Origin: Selaginella moellendorffii | Lineage: Eukaryota > Streptophyta > Lycopodiopsida > Selaginellales > Selaginellaceae | Direction: 5' to 3' | DNA: 64,000 nt | Assembly: GCF_000143415.4 (NCBI RefSeq) | Contig: NW_003314331.1 | Coordinates: 367,507 to 431,506, forward strand | Shown: piece after piece, positions 22,318 through 32,706 of the stretch | How the letters are laid out: each line of letters starts with the position of its first letter | Numbering within the stretch: the first letter of the stretch is position 1 | Made by a program: the position numbers and the translations under genes | The notes under the pieces: model-generated | The model's input: the letters and a program-made list of their open reading frames with translations, nothing else | Database searches by the model: none | Told to the model about the DNA's origin: nothing

Positions 22318-22328
22318 CTCTGATACCA
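22318..22328 (-). promoter_or_regulatory. Initiator-Met-type primer binding site
   Basis: The minus strand reads TGGTATCAGAG, complementary to the 3' end of plant initiator-Met tRNA, two bases inside the LTR-like segment that ends at 22330. This is the usual layout of a plant LTR retrotransposon on the minus strand. Confidence 0.5.
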
Positions 22329-22329
22329 A

Positions 22330-23012
22330 TGTTAGAATTGTGGCTAACGAGGGGCAAAAACATTTTGAAAGAATATTCAATATGGTGGATTTAAAAGGAG
22401 AACTAAGGTTTGATAAACCCTAAGAGAAGGACTATAAAGGGAGGATTGTTAAGCACCAAATCAGGATAATAAAATAAAGAAAAAGCCCTACAATTAAATA
22501 ATCACCCCTTTAATCAGTGTAAGGGATAATATCCTACCCTTTTATTATTCAAGTCCAAGATTCCCACAATGTTTATGATGCCTTCCCTCTACTAGAATTT
22601 CCTAAAATTTTGCCACCTCCTTTCTTTGTTGATGATCTTTTTGAACCATCCAACACCTTCATAATTGACTTGTTCTTGATTCTTCTACTAAAATCCCAAA
22701 GATTTCTTAAATCTCAACTAAGATCCTATGTGGATTAAACCACACTTCAACTATTTCCACCCTATTTTAAACTCATGTCATATTCATTTCTTATGGGATG
22801 ACTATTCAAACTATGGGAACACAATGCCATTTTATATATATTGCAAGAATATTCATGAATATTTTGATTCATGCCAGATAAGTAGGCATTAGACAAAAGG
22901 GCTGCTATTTTACACATTAATTCCCAGCATTTGCTACAAATCAAAACTATAGCTTGAAATACATTTAGATTAATTAATCTCTAAGTATATCCTAGTCTAG
23001 TTTATGCTAACA
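22330..23012 (-). mobile_element. LTR-like segment with TGTTAG...CTAACA ends
   Basis: The segment starts TGTTAGAATTG and ends TATGCTAACA on the plus strand, giving matching six-base inverted ends of the kind that bound Copia-type LTRs, with the primer site directly next to its inner end. It is 683 bp long and AT-rich. No second LTR was found to the left, so the element is truncated or diverged. The outer boundary is inferred from the CTAACA match alone. Confidence 0.45.
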
Positions 23013-23821
23013 CGTATTTAAATTAATCTTTTATTATATTATAAACATGTTTATCTTCTAAGTATATTCTAGCATATGATTCCGAGTAAACGTGGCCTTA
23101 ATTCCATGTCCAACTTTTTTAAAGCCTTGAGCAAGGAATGAAGAATGTGAGAATCTCCTCACTAAACTCTTGCATTTACACTTTTTTTCCTTGAAAGCTT
23201 TGCATAAACATTTCATTATGACAAATAAACGCCCTAAAGCTGGTTTAGCTCTGGTCACTACTGTGCATCCAAATCACAATAAATCAATCAAGCAAGGCAA
23301 TATAATTTATAATATGGTATCAACCAAAGCTAAATAGGTTGTATGATAGATACATGTTTACAGTTTTGCAATTACCCACCATTAAATTAAAATGTAATGT
23401 TATCAGTCCTAAAATGAAGATTTAGTGGAGTTCAGAAGAAAAGTATGTATGTAGTCACATTTTGCTATGGTATTGTCTTGGTGGTACTAGAAAAGTCCTT
23501 TGTCCTAGCTACATCGCAAAAAAGCATACGATCTTGTATTTGAATAGTGCCCCAGACAAAATCATGTGATAGCATACGAATATGCACTTGGTAGATTCTC
23601 TGGGAATATACTCCTCTCTCTTGGTTGGCCAAATTCTCTCTTTTGAGGCGCCGCGCCAGGGCGGTGGTGAGCGCCCTGCATGCGCGCGCCTTCCTCGATT
23701 TCTGGTGTCGCCGCTTGATCCATCCCAGCTCCCCTTCCCCAATTGCTCGCTCCCTCCATCGATCCTACAATCCGATCGCGCCCCTATCTGATCGATCGAT
23801 CCCAAAATCCTTTGTATCGTC
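23013..23821. other. Intergenic and leader of the PQ-loop gene
   Basis: AT-rich until about 23580, then GC-rich (about 23640-23820), consistent with the promoter-proximal and 5' leader sequence of the gene starting at 23822. No protein is supported. Confidence 0.4.
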
Positions 23822-25951
23822 ATGCTGGCGCCGGGGGAAATGTTGCTCATAGCTCGCGAGTGCCCCGCCAGCGGCTGCTCGCAGTGGATTTTTAGGTATC
23901 TCAAGGATTGCGTGTGCGATGTGAAAGATGGAGTCTCCTTCTCGCTGGGGCTGATCAGCGTTTTGAGCTGGGGCATTGCCGAGGTCCCCCAGATCATCAC
24001 GAATTACAAGGAGAAATCCACCGAGGGTGTCTCGCTTGTCTTTCTCATGACTTGGGTCGTTGGGTAAGCCATTCCTTTCGTTCTCTCCTCTCTTTTTCTC
24101 TTTGGTTCCCAGTGTGGAGATGGTGGAGAGATTCCATCTTTGTTTTCTTGCTGCCGGCTCTCTCATTTAATGCATCGCTTGCTTTCTCCTCGATCGTGTG
24201 TGCTTGGATTGGATCAAACGCATTAACTCTCCCATCTTATACTCGTGAAGGGATTTTTTCAATATCGCGGGGTGTCTACTCGAGCCAGCAACTGTAAGTC
24301 AGGGATCATCTCCATCGATTTTTTTTCTTTTCCCGGTTTTGCTACTGACGATCGTTTGTTTTCTTCCCTGAATTGGACATCCAATACGCAGCTCCCAACG
24401 CAATTCTACATGGCACTGGTAACAGCGTTCCATGTTTAACTAATCACTGCTTTGTTTCTCGGCGCTGGCAGCTTTACACCTTGACAACGCTCGTCCTCGT
24501 CGCTCAAACAATCTATTACGGACAGATCGCCAAACGCCACAGGCCTGACTCACCCTCCATCGAAGAGCCCTTGATCCCTCCAGAGGTAAAGATCTAGCAT
24601 CTTATATGTTTTTCAATTAGAACAGGACTATAGTTTTTCTGTCTCGATCACTGCTAATCGAAATAAAATAAACTCTAGAAACAGGCAAGGCGAGCGCAAG
24701 AGACACCGGTGACCCCCGTGACGAGCCAGCCGATATCTTCCATAAGCGTTCCAAGCCCGAGTCCTCGACAGTTCTACTACACGTCAGTGCTCTAGTCTCG
24801 ATCGTTTGTTTGTTTGTTTGTTTCATGGCTAAGGACTAAGTTTTTAAACGTGTGATCCTTGCACAGATCTGCGAGATCCTTGACGCGAAGCCACACACCC
24901 ACAGCTGGTTCTTATCTATCCACCTCAGGTGTTAAGAGAGGGGACTACTTATCTTCTCATCCATCTCTGTCGAATCTCCAAGCTGTCGAGGCCCAGATTG
25001 TTGCCGCGTCGCATCTGGGAAAATCAGAGCCCAGGATGATCAGATCAGTAAGCTCCACAGACTCCTTCCTTTCTTTGGTTTGTTTTGTTCGTTCTCTAAC
25101 TTTTCTGTATCTTTTTCTTTTTCGGTGGAAAGGTGGCTGCTAGTTTGATGATGTTTGGTGGCTATGCATTACACTCTCGTTGGGAGTCGCAAGCTAGGTC
25201 CTCGTCTGGTGGTCATGTCGTCTTCAGCAGCGCGAGACGCCTCCTGCAGGTACGAGAGATAAGATTCACCCCTGAAGTTTCTCTCGGGGTGAAAAACTCG
25301 ATTTACCAGTGAAGTTTCTGGTGATGGAATGAGAGTTTTTCTTGCAGGACTCTGGAAGTCACAGTAGAGCTGGAGAGATGCTCGGGTGGGGAATGGCCGC
25401 GATTTACATGGGTGGAAGGGTACCTCAAATCTGGCTCAATGTGTGATCTCTCTCTTTTCTTTTTCTTTCTTTTTGGTCTGACATGAAGTTGATTTTTTCT
25501 TGTCTTCCTAGATTACGAGAGGAACAGTGGAGGTAATCTTCAATCATTTTCTAAGTTTTGTTTCTCTAAAGTTGCGACTTTTCCAGGGTCTCAATCCGAT
25601 GATGTTCTTCTGCGCGCTAATGGGAAATGCTACATACGTTGGAAGGTGAATGAGCTTTAGTTCGTTGGGATTCATTGTTTTTTTTTTTTTTTTTTGTGCT
25701 GTGGTTGCAGCATCCTCGTCCGGAGCACGGATTGGACCAAGTTGAAGCCCAACATGCCATGGCTGGTGGACGCTGCTGTTTGCGTTATTCTGGATTTTTT
25801 CGTATGGTTTTTCTTCTGTTTTCGATGTTCTTCCTTGACGGTGTTTTTGCAGATTCTTGCGCAATTTTGCTACTACCACCGCTTCGTGACAAAGTGTAAC
25901 AGCCAGAACAGTGGCTCCGAGGAAGGGCTTGTAGAGAAACAGAATGTTTGA
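23822..25951 (+). CDS. PQ-loop repeat membrane transporter (vacuolar basic amino acid type)
   Basis: Twelve exons: 23822-24063, 24251-24293, 24392-24418, 24472-24585, 24679-24782, 24867-25047, 25133-25249, 25348-25440, 25512-25532, 25587-25645, 25711-25801 and 25853-25951. All are GT..AG and frame is kept throughout: 396 residues. Two exons are tiny (27 and 21 bp). The first PQ motif is in SWGIAEVPQIITNYKEKSTE and the second in MGGRVPQIWLNITRGTVEGL. Hydrophobic helices between them give the seven-helix plan, with a long Ser-rich loop after helix 3-4 (about residues 148-240). PQ-loop proteins of this group export lysine/arginine or cystine from the vacuole or lysosome (family knowledge); the substrate here is inferred. 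The C-terminus is short and cytosolic (EEGLVEKQNV). Confidence 0.9.
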
Positions 25952-26198
25952 TAGAGCGAGAGCTTCGTTTTAGGAAGATCAATTGGAGATTCTCAATGTT
26001 TTATAAAGGTTGAATATTTTCAACGATTTGCTAAAGGTTGTATGTTTCATTGTCTCGTGATGCTCGCTTTGCACGATGTTCCCAAGAAAATCTTTCCAAA
26101 CAAAACGATGGCATTGCTTTAGTGTGCGTTGACGCATTCATCCGGAATCCAGATCGATCGATCGATAGTTGTTGATCGCTAGCAAACGAAAATTTTCC

Positions 26199-27585
26199 AT
26201 GGAGGAGCTCCGGGAGCTGCGCCGATCTGGCAAGGACGTGAAGCTGGGAGATGCCGAGGTATGGGAGGACGATCCATCACAGCTCGCCATAGCCAAGCAA
26301 ATCCTAGAAGATCAATCATACATTCAAGATGATCCATCCCTCTTCATCCGGCCCAAGATCATCGAAATTGTGCCATTTTCCAAGAGGTCCTCCAATTCTT
26401 CTACTGGATCCTCCTCCTCTCCACGCTTTTCCAATCCAAGAGATCCTCGAGGACGAATTCGTCTTCCATTTTTTCCTCCGCAACTGGATCATCCTCCTCC
26501 TCTGCTTTTCAGACGTCCGTGATCAAGAAGAATTTGTCCTCCAGTTCTTCCTCCGCCAGTACTGGATCCTCCTCCTCGGCTTCCAAGACATCCACGACCA
26601 GGAAGAATTCGTCCTCCATTTCTTCCTCCGCCACTAAAATCCTCCTCCTCGGCTTCCAAGACGTCCGCAAGGATGAATTCGTCCTCCATTCCTTCCTCCG
26701 CCGCTACTGGATCCTCCTCCTCTCTCCTCTTCCCTGCTACCATCCCCCAGATCGACTACGCGGCGCCGGCAGCACGATCCTCCTCGCACAATCGAGATTA
26801 TCCCCTCTTCGGCGGCTATACGCGGCGGTCGTGCCATTGCATCCAGCTCGACACCAAGAACCTAGCTTCCCCGACCAGATCCCGGCAGCGATCCAGCACA
26901 ATGCCCGCGAGTAGCGCGTGGCGATCGCGCTTGCCATCGAGCCAAGCGTCCGGATCACCCCCGCCAACGTGGACGTGGAGCTCCGGATCAAGACCCTATC
27001 CGTGGGCGTGTTTGCTCAAGAACGAGGCAGCGCTGGGCTTCTACCCTTACCGGATTAGATTCTCGATCGAGCCCCAGCTGCGCGATCGCAGCGCCGTCGC
27101 GATCCCGCTCTACACGCCCAGGATCGGAGCTAGCGACAGCGGCGGGACAAGTTGGCGCGCGGCCCGTGTCGATCAGTGGGGAGAAGAGCTGGGGGATGGA
27201 ATGCCAAGAATCGACAGAGAGGGGGATGATCAGCGCCGGCGTGGAGGAGTCCGGGAACACGGCAGTGTTTGAGTGGAGGCTTTTGCGATGGAGCCACAAT
27301 GCCGCGACATATAACGCGCACAAGCCACACCCTGGATTGAGCTTGCCTACCAAGTCTCTCAAGGTTGAAGAACGATTGATCTCTCGTTTTCTTCCAGGCA
27401 CCATTTCCACAGGAATCAAAGTGGAAAGCTTTCCCGACGTCATGTGGGATCTCCACCCGAGATCAAAGTTTCCGCTCCAATTCAAGTTCCAGTTGGAGGT
27501 GGGGATGCATCTGCTGTGGTTTGTGGGCACGAGTGGCCGAGTGGAGCAGCCGGGGATTCGAGTTTCGTCACGAGTTTCTAGTTAG
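26199..27585 (+). pseudogene. Family X, type 1, copy 1 (broken)
   Basis: ATG 26199 opens MEELRELRRSGKDVKLGDAE, followed by a Ser-rich minisatellite, then QIDYAAPAARSS, CHCIQLDTKN, and in other frames SVRITPANVDVELRIKTLSV and NEAALGFYPYRIRFSIEP. The end (27166-27585) reads EWRLLRWSHN, then across a short GT..AG-bounded interruption STGIKVESFPDVMWDL, FPLQFKFQLEVGMHLLWFVG. These blocks line up in order with the intact type 2 genes (EWNLLRWNHN, FPIVVWHLP, FKLRLEAEMHFVWY). At least three frame changes break it. The family is not one I can name. It has no signal peptide or membrane segment. Confidence 0.6.
26390..26735 (+). repeat. Coding-derived Ser-rich minisatellite
   Basis: Four to five degenerate units of roughly 65-75 bp with the core cctccgcc.ctggatcctcc, ctcctcggcttccaagac and gaattcgtcctcca. 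One frame gives SSSISSSATGSSSSASKTS, another ILLLGFQDVREDEFVLHFFL. Copy 3 of the family (about 39030-39130) has only one or two units, so the array expanded in copy 1. Confidence 0.75.
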
Positions 27586-27604
27586 CGATGGTGTGATCTC
27601 CACC

Positions 27605-28140
27605 GTCACCTGAAAGTATATTCCGTTGAAGATGGTTTCACTTCGTGTTCAAGCCATTTCCAATGCACTGTTGATCGTCTTGCTCGAGCTGGGCAGCTTA
27701 ATGAGGTTAAAGGGCTGATTGCGAGCATGCCATATGTTCCAGAGCTCAAGAACTCGGAGACTCTCCCTTGGCATGCAATATCCATATGGTGACACGCAGC
27801 AGCGGCTGGCAGCACGTTCGAGTAGATGAGCAAAACCGGTTGGCGTACGTTCTCTTGTCAAATGCCTTGAAAAGAGTATGAGATGTTTGGATTTAGATAG
27901 ATGGCTTCAGTCAGTGATTGATGTCGAGGTGAAAATGCTGATCCAAAGTCTGGATACATTGGAACGAATTTTCTCCACCCTTGAGAAGCTTTACTTCTGG
28001 TATTAGAACCAGACGAAAAGGATGTCTCGTTAGGCAATTCATCTTCAAAGAATCATTGCCTGCTTGAGATTCCCGACCTCGGCATACGCCACAACCATGG
28101 CTGCGATAGCGAGAACATTAACAGCTCCATCGCCGCTATT
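27605..28140. pseudogene. PPR-like fragments, both strands
   Basis: Plus strand, about 27660-27860: CTVDRLARAGQLNEVKGLIA then SMPYVPELKN, the E-type end of plant pentatricopeptide-repeat proteins (family resemblance), followed out of frame by a YVLLSNALKR-like piece. Minus strand, about 28030-28140: AMVVAYAEVGNLKQAMIL, which also looks like a PPR motif. The two pieces face each other, so the locus is rearranged. A related copy lies at 37640-38110. PPR proteins bind organellar RNA, but nothing here could be translated intact. Confidence 0.5.
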
Positions 28141-28574
28141 TGGTCGAAGAAGCATTGACCTAATTCAAATAACCATTTGAAAACTCGGAGCCATACGTCC
28201 TGGATCTATCTCAGCACCAGAGATTGCTGTTGCTTCCCCAGTCACTGATTGCGAAAACAAGGGGCGGGAAAATCCAGGACTCTACATTTTTGTCCTCTCA
28301 TGCAGTACCGTGTCTGTCTTGCGTAGCCCAAAGACTCGATACAGCAGCTTGCATTTTATATCGCAAGCGAGAAGGAGCGCGAGGATACCCAAGACGCGGC
28401 CTCAATCCAAACATCCATGAGTCTCATGCTATCGATAGATAGATATGCAGCCCAAAATCTCGGATACCGCAGCTCGGTCTCCCGTATAATTCGGACAGAC
28501 ATTTGACGTTCGTTGACACTTTTCGCCGTACACTCCGGAATGAAGATGGCATTCTTGCAAATTCAAAATTTTCC
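28141..28574. other. Spacer shared with the 38.1-38.9 kb region
   Basis: No intact gene. The DNA recurs in the same order at about 38120-38930 (e.g. gattgcgaaaacaa, the run tagatagatatgcagcccaaaa and cgtataattcggacagac), so the PPR remnant, this spacer and the following type 1 copy were duplicated as one block. Confidence 0.6.
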
Positions 28575-29360
28575 ATGGAGGAGATCCGCAGGGACCCAGA
28601 TGATCCCCTCTTCGACGACGACCATACATGGCGGCCGTGCCATTGCATCCAGCTGGACACCAGGAACCGTAGCTTGCCCCAGATACGCATCACGATCCCG
28701 GCCGCGATCCAGCACAAAGTTCGCGAAGTTCCGGATCACGCCCGCCAACGTGGAACTGGAGCTCCGGATCAAGACCCTCTCGGTGGGCGTGCTCTTGATG
28801 GACGTGCTCAAGAACGAGGCCGCGCTGGGGTTCTACCCCTGCCGGATAAGATTCTTGATCGCGCCACATCCCAGCGCCGTCGCGATCCCACTCTAAACGC
28901 CCAGGATCAGTGGAGCTGGGGAGAGGACCTGGGGAATGGAATTCGAGGAATCGACAGAGACGGGGATGATCAGCGCTGGCGGGGAGGAGTCTGGGAACAC
29001 GGCGGTGTTTGAGTAGAGGCTTTTGCGATGGAGACACAATTGAGGTACAACGCGCAAAAGCCACTCTGGAACAAAGTCTCTCAAGGTTTGTCCTCCATAG
29101 CCATAGCCATCTCTATCTCAGTGGATCTCTATCTTTTCTTCCAGGCCCCATTTGTAGGAGGAAGCACAGGCATCGAAGTGGAAAACTTTCCCGTTGTCAT
29201 GTGGCATCTTCATCCGAGCATGAGATCAAAGTTTCCGCTCCAATTCAAGCTCCAGTTGGAGGTGAGAAGCATCTGCTGTGGTTTGTGGGCACGATCCGGC
29301 TGTTCCGAGCGGCCAAATGGACTAGCGAGGTTTCATCACGAGTTTCCACCGTCCTGAAAG
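28575..29360 (+). pseudogene. Family X, type 1, copy 2 (broken)
   Basis: Starts MEEIRRDPDDPLFDDDHTWR, then CHCIQLDTRN and IRITIPAAIQHKVRE. One base change of frame moves the rest (RITPANVELELRIKTLSVGV, LKNEAALGFYPCRIRF) into another frame, which stops at 28894. The 3' part (GNTAVFE, APFVGGSTGIEVENFPVVMW, FPLQFKLQLEV) is out of frame with both. It lacks the Ser-rich array of copy 1. Confidence 0.62.
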
Positions 29361-29635
29361 TGTTCATTGGAAACACTTCCAGTAAAATAACTTCTCATGC
29401 AAAGACTTTGAACATGTTACCGTTGAACTATGGCACTTCCCTTGCTTCTCAGTACGTTGTCGATGTCGACCCAAGAGCTGCATAGATGCATTGTTCAATC
29501 CAGCTGGTTGTGTGGTGGGATCGTCGAGCCAAAACTCCCTATATTCGTTGACCTACTGTGTTGCACATCTGTTGATTCCTCGTGGTTTCGCATCTTGTCG
29601 GTGGCCCTCAATCCTTTTTCCAGATTCCAAGTTTA

Positions 29636-29893
29636 AATTGTAGTAATGAATAACAGGTTTAAAGGTACACGACCATGAATATTCAATTGTTTATTAATAT
29701 ATAAACTAGACAAACGAAGCCAACCCGCCCCTCTAGTCAACTATATTTAGTTGTCCGCATTCATTTATATATTGTCTATATATGGTACCCAACAGTAGGC
29801 TCAGAAGAGCAGATAGATGATAGGTTTCATTCTTGAGAGTCTATGTGCAACATGATTTATTCCCCAATTTATGAATCTTCCTGGAAGAAATGT
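29636..29893. repeat. Duplicated upstream region of the type 2 gene, copy 1
   Basis: The segment from gtagtaatgaataacagg to cctggaagaaatg, including an ATG and the first 15 or so codons of a type 2 gene (MCNMIYSPIYESSWKK), is repeated directly at 29924-30190 in front of the intact gene. This first copy runs out of the gene after codon 16. Confidence 0.85.
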
Positions 29894-29923
29894 GTTTCCA
29901 GCTTCCATGATGAATCACAAGTT

Positions 29924-30190
29924 TGAATTGTAATAATGAATAACAGGTTTAAAGGTACACCATGAATATTCAATTGTTTATTAATATATAAACCAGACAA
30001 ACGAAGCCAATAGTCAACTATGTTAAGATGTCTCGCGAAGTGTCACTCATTCATTTATATATTGTCTATATATAGTATGTAATCCCCAACAGTAGGCTCA
30101 GAAGAGCAGATAGATGATAGATTTCATTCTTGCGAGTCTATGTGCAACATGATTTATTGCCCAATTTATGAATCTTCCTGGAAGAAATGC
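29924..30190. repeat. Duplicated upstream region of the type 2 gene, copy 2
   Basis: Second copy of the direct repeat. It contains a TATA-like tract (tctatatatagta, about 30064) some 75 bp before the start codon of the intact gene and continues into its coding sequence. Confidence 0.85.
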
Positions 30191-31035
30191 AAGTGCTTTC
30201 AAATCAACACAAAGGTTCCATCCGACTCGCCACAGCTCGACCGGTTATGCCTTAATCTTCCTAACGGAATGCCCAAGAGCCATCAGCTCGTGGACATTGC
30301 CATGGTGATCCTGCCCTACGTACGGGAGAGCTGTGCCAACTTCGAAGTTGCTTTGGAGATCAAGAACCTCTTTGTGGGAGTGGGCGACAGCGATGTAATC
30401 GTCAACTCCGACGCCCTGGGATTCTACCCCTACCGCATCAAACTATGGATCGATCCACATCTTGACGAGATGAAGAGCCCTGTCAATGCTATCTATGACA
30501 AGAAGTCCCTTGCCAATTCTAGCGCACGCACCACGAGCAGCACCAACGAGATTGGAGCTCGATTTAATTTATGGCCAGTGTCTCTCAGATTAAAAAAAAC
30601 ATGGGGTCGGTCACTTCAAGAGCCAATGAAGTGCGAGTCCATCACTGTTGGAGATCCACGGAAGACCGCCGAGCTCGAGTGGAATCTCCTTCGCTGGAAT
30701 CACAATGGGATGAAGTATAATCCATTGAAACCATACTCTGGCCTCAGCTTCCTCCAGGTAAATGCTTCTACTCTTTTTCTTTCATCTGAGTGTGATCCAT
30801 ATAGCCGCCATTGCGAGGAGGACGCACGAGTGTGAATATCGATGACTTTCCCATCGTTGTGTGGCATCTGCCCGCAAGCATGCCATCCAAGTCTCCGCTC
30901 CGGTTCAAGCTTCGTCTCGAGGCCGAGATGCATTTCGTCTGGTACACGAGAAGCAACTGCATCTACCGCGAAGCCAATTGTACCAGCGAGAGAGTTGAAT
31001 TTTCTCGACAGTTTGTTGTCACAGACGGTGAGTGA
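30140..31035 (+). CDS. Family X, type 2, copy A: unknown 282-aa protein
   Basis: Exons 30140-30757 and 30805-31035, joined by a 47 bp GT..AG intron in phase 0. The protein starts MCNMIYCPIYESSWKKCKCF with four Cys (residues 2, 7, 17, 19), then QLDRLCLNLPNG, VILPYVRESCANFEVALEIK, DALGFYPYRIKLWIDPHLDE, EWNLLRWNHNGMKYNP, and after the intron IDDFPIVVWHLPAS, SPLRFKLRLEAEMHFVWYTR and a Cys/Glu-rich end (CTSERVEFSRQFVVTDGE). Alternating hydrophobic residues suggest a mostly beta fold (inference). There is no signal peptide, membrane span or known catalytic motif. I cannot name the family. Two more intact copies (B, C) keep start, intron and stop, which supports a real gene. Confidence 0.78.
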
Positions 31036-31259
31036 CAAGTCCGACTGTCATACTGTCTATCGCTTCTTGTAGACCCCAATGTTCTTCCCCAATATCCAGT
31101 TTGGTGCTATAAACTTACCGTGTACTAATACATGTGCCTTTCAGTGTCTTGAATGGGAGTTTAGCAGGACAGATTGTCTCTGGCAGCGTATCCAGAAATT
31201 AGCCTGCGAAAACCCTGTTGTTTTGCTCAAAGAGATCTCTTTCCTCCTTTTCTGCTTTA

Positions 31260-31960
31260 CCCGATCGTTCACGCAATCGACGTTATGGGCGCGTCATGTC
31301 ACGCGTCCCTGTGGCTGTAAGAAGACTCGTTGTGGACAGCAGCAGTGTTAGAAGCCTTTCTAGCCTTTTCGGCCAGATTCCAGAGCATCACGGTGGCTAC
31401 CAAGATCATCACCGCCTTGGGTCTCACCTGCGAAAGCAAATTAACAAAGTTGGAAAAACAAGTACCTCGCCAATGTCATCCCACAGCAAGATCACGCTGC
31501 AGCCGAGCTTCCTGGCCGCACTAACCGCGTTTTGCTCGTCATCTGGAATTCATAGGATATTATCGATCCAGTGTTTGGTCACGAGCCGCCAATTTAGAAC
31601 GCGTGGTTCTGCAGTCCAGAGAAGAATGATAAGCTCTTGTCCTGTAAGTTCCAGTTCCACTTGTGTCTTGGTAAACATTAGTTCATAGCAAAGTTTGTCA
31701 TACTTGTTGTACCAAGGCTATTGATCCACACACGAAAAACCCGCTCGTCTCTCGAGTCTTGCTCATGACCCTGAATTAATTCTGCGTAAGTGAGGCTGTT
31801 GTCGGCTGTCAAACCATTGCTGCAATACGAAGAAGTTTTATCAACAGCGAGGTGGGCCTGAAATTCAATACCTTTCATGGCAGAGATAGGCCAGAAAAGC
31901 AAGATTCAAGTTTGCGGAGCCGCATGTAACGTCTCTGGGTGTGATGTACTTGTAATTTAT
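31260..31960 (-). pseudogene. Fimbrin copy A, 3' part (broken)
   Basis: Reading down the minus strand: [72 protein letters not shown] and VMILVATVMLWNLAEKA, the order of the fourth calponin-homology domain and C-terminus of plant fimbrins, with a GT..AG intron at about 31420-31445 (acceptor TTTCGCAG). Parts of exons and several splice boundaries are missing, so no intact CH domain can be formed. Fimbrins cross-link actin filaments (family knowledge). Confidence 0.82.
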
Positions 31961-31964
31961 TTCT

Positions 31965-32215
31965 GCCTATAGGTACAAGCGGAGTGGCAAGATCATAAGA
32001 TCTCCTGTCGCAGATCGGAAGTCACGAGCAAGAGCTGAATGCGAAGCTGGAAAAGGGAGCGACCAGCATCCAGGCCATGCTTAACAAGTTTAATACTCAC
32101 AAGCACCGGAATCCAGAGTTCCGCTACTCTGATGGAGCCGAGGAGTGTCTTGATCTTGTCACAAAATGGAACGACAAGGCGCAAGCACTGCTGGGGATCA
32201 CAGTAAGCTCACACA
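31965..32215 (+). other. Coding-like exon opposite to fimbrin (copy A)
   Basis: Plus-strand blocks DLLSQIGSHEQELN, AKLEKGATSIQAMLNKFN and NPEFRYSDGAEECLDLVTKW read like one helical, coiled-coil-type exon ending near a GT. Compared with B, 27 bases are missing at the front. The family is not recognised. The same block occurs at 49557-49735 and, inverted, at 53170-53335. Confidence 0.45.
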
Positions 32216-32222
32216 AGAGCTC

Positions 32223-32616
32223 TCATTTCTCTGCATTGATAGCTCCCTCATGATCGTAGGCACTCGCTCTGGCATCGCCGCATGCAAACATCGTTCCAAT
32301 TGGGGACGTGATGCTGCGTAGAATAAACGGATCGAGCGTACTCAAGCATCCAAATCCGAGACCCCACACACGGTGACGCACGAATTGGGCGTCACATCCT
32401 TTGCAAAGCTGCCCACTCGCTTCATCATCTGATGCACACGCGCTTGCAAGCGAATCGATCCTGGGAATCCAACTCGCTCTCATCGAGCGATGATCGCCGG
32501 CCCCGCCATCTCTCCGCAATGCCACCGCCGCCACTCTTGCCGCTCTCCCCGCGCCGCCGCCGCCGGATCATCGTGGAGGAGCCTGTGATTCCCAGTAACC
32601 CTGGCCCCAGCCCCAC
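32223..32616 (-). pseudogene. Small Cys-rich protein gene, copy A (broken)
   Basis: Minus-strand relative of the intact gene at 49770-50201. The basic N-terminus (MIRRRRRGESGKSGGGGIAE) and SQDRFACKRVC are in frame, but a deletion at about 32430 shifts the frame, and about 20 bp of the DLDACAEACAR segment are gone near 32343. The tail (WNDVCMRRCQSECLRS) can still be read in a different frame. Confidence 0.8.
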
Positions 32617-32706
32617 CGCCGCGCTCCACCACCAACTAAGCTTGCCCTAGAGCCTGCGTATATTCTTGTGTGTATCTGCGATAAAATAGTCGAGCTCTTG
32701 GTTTTT

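Noticed and set aside
32425-32650. Plus-strand Pro/Arg-rich frames over the Cys-rich gene copies
   Set aside because: Antisense of the Gly/Arg-rich N-terminus; the minus-strand reading holds the conserved Cys pattern.
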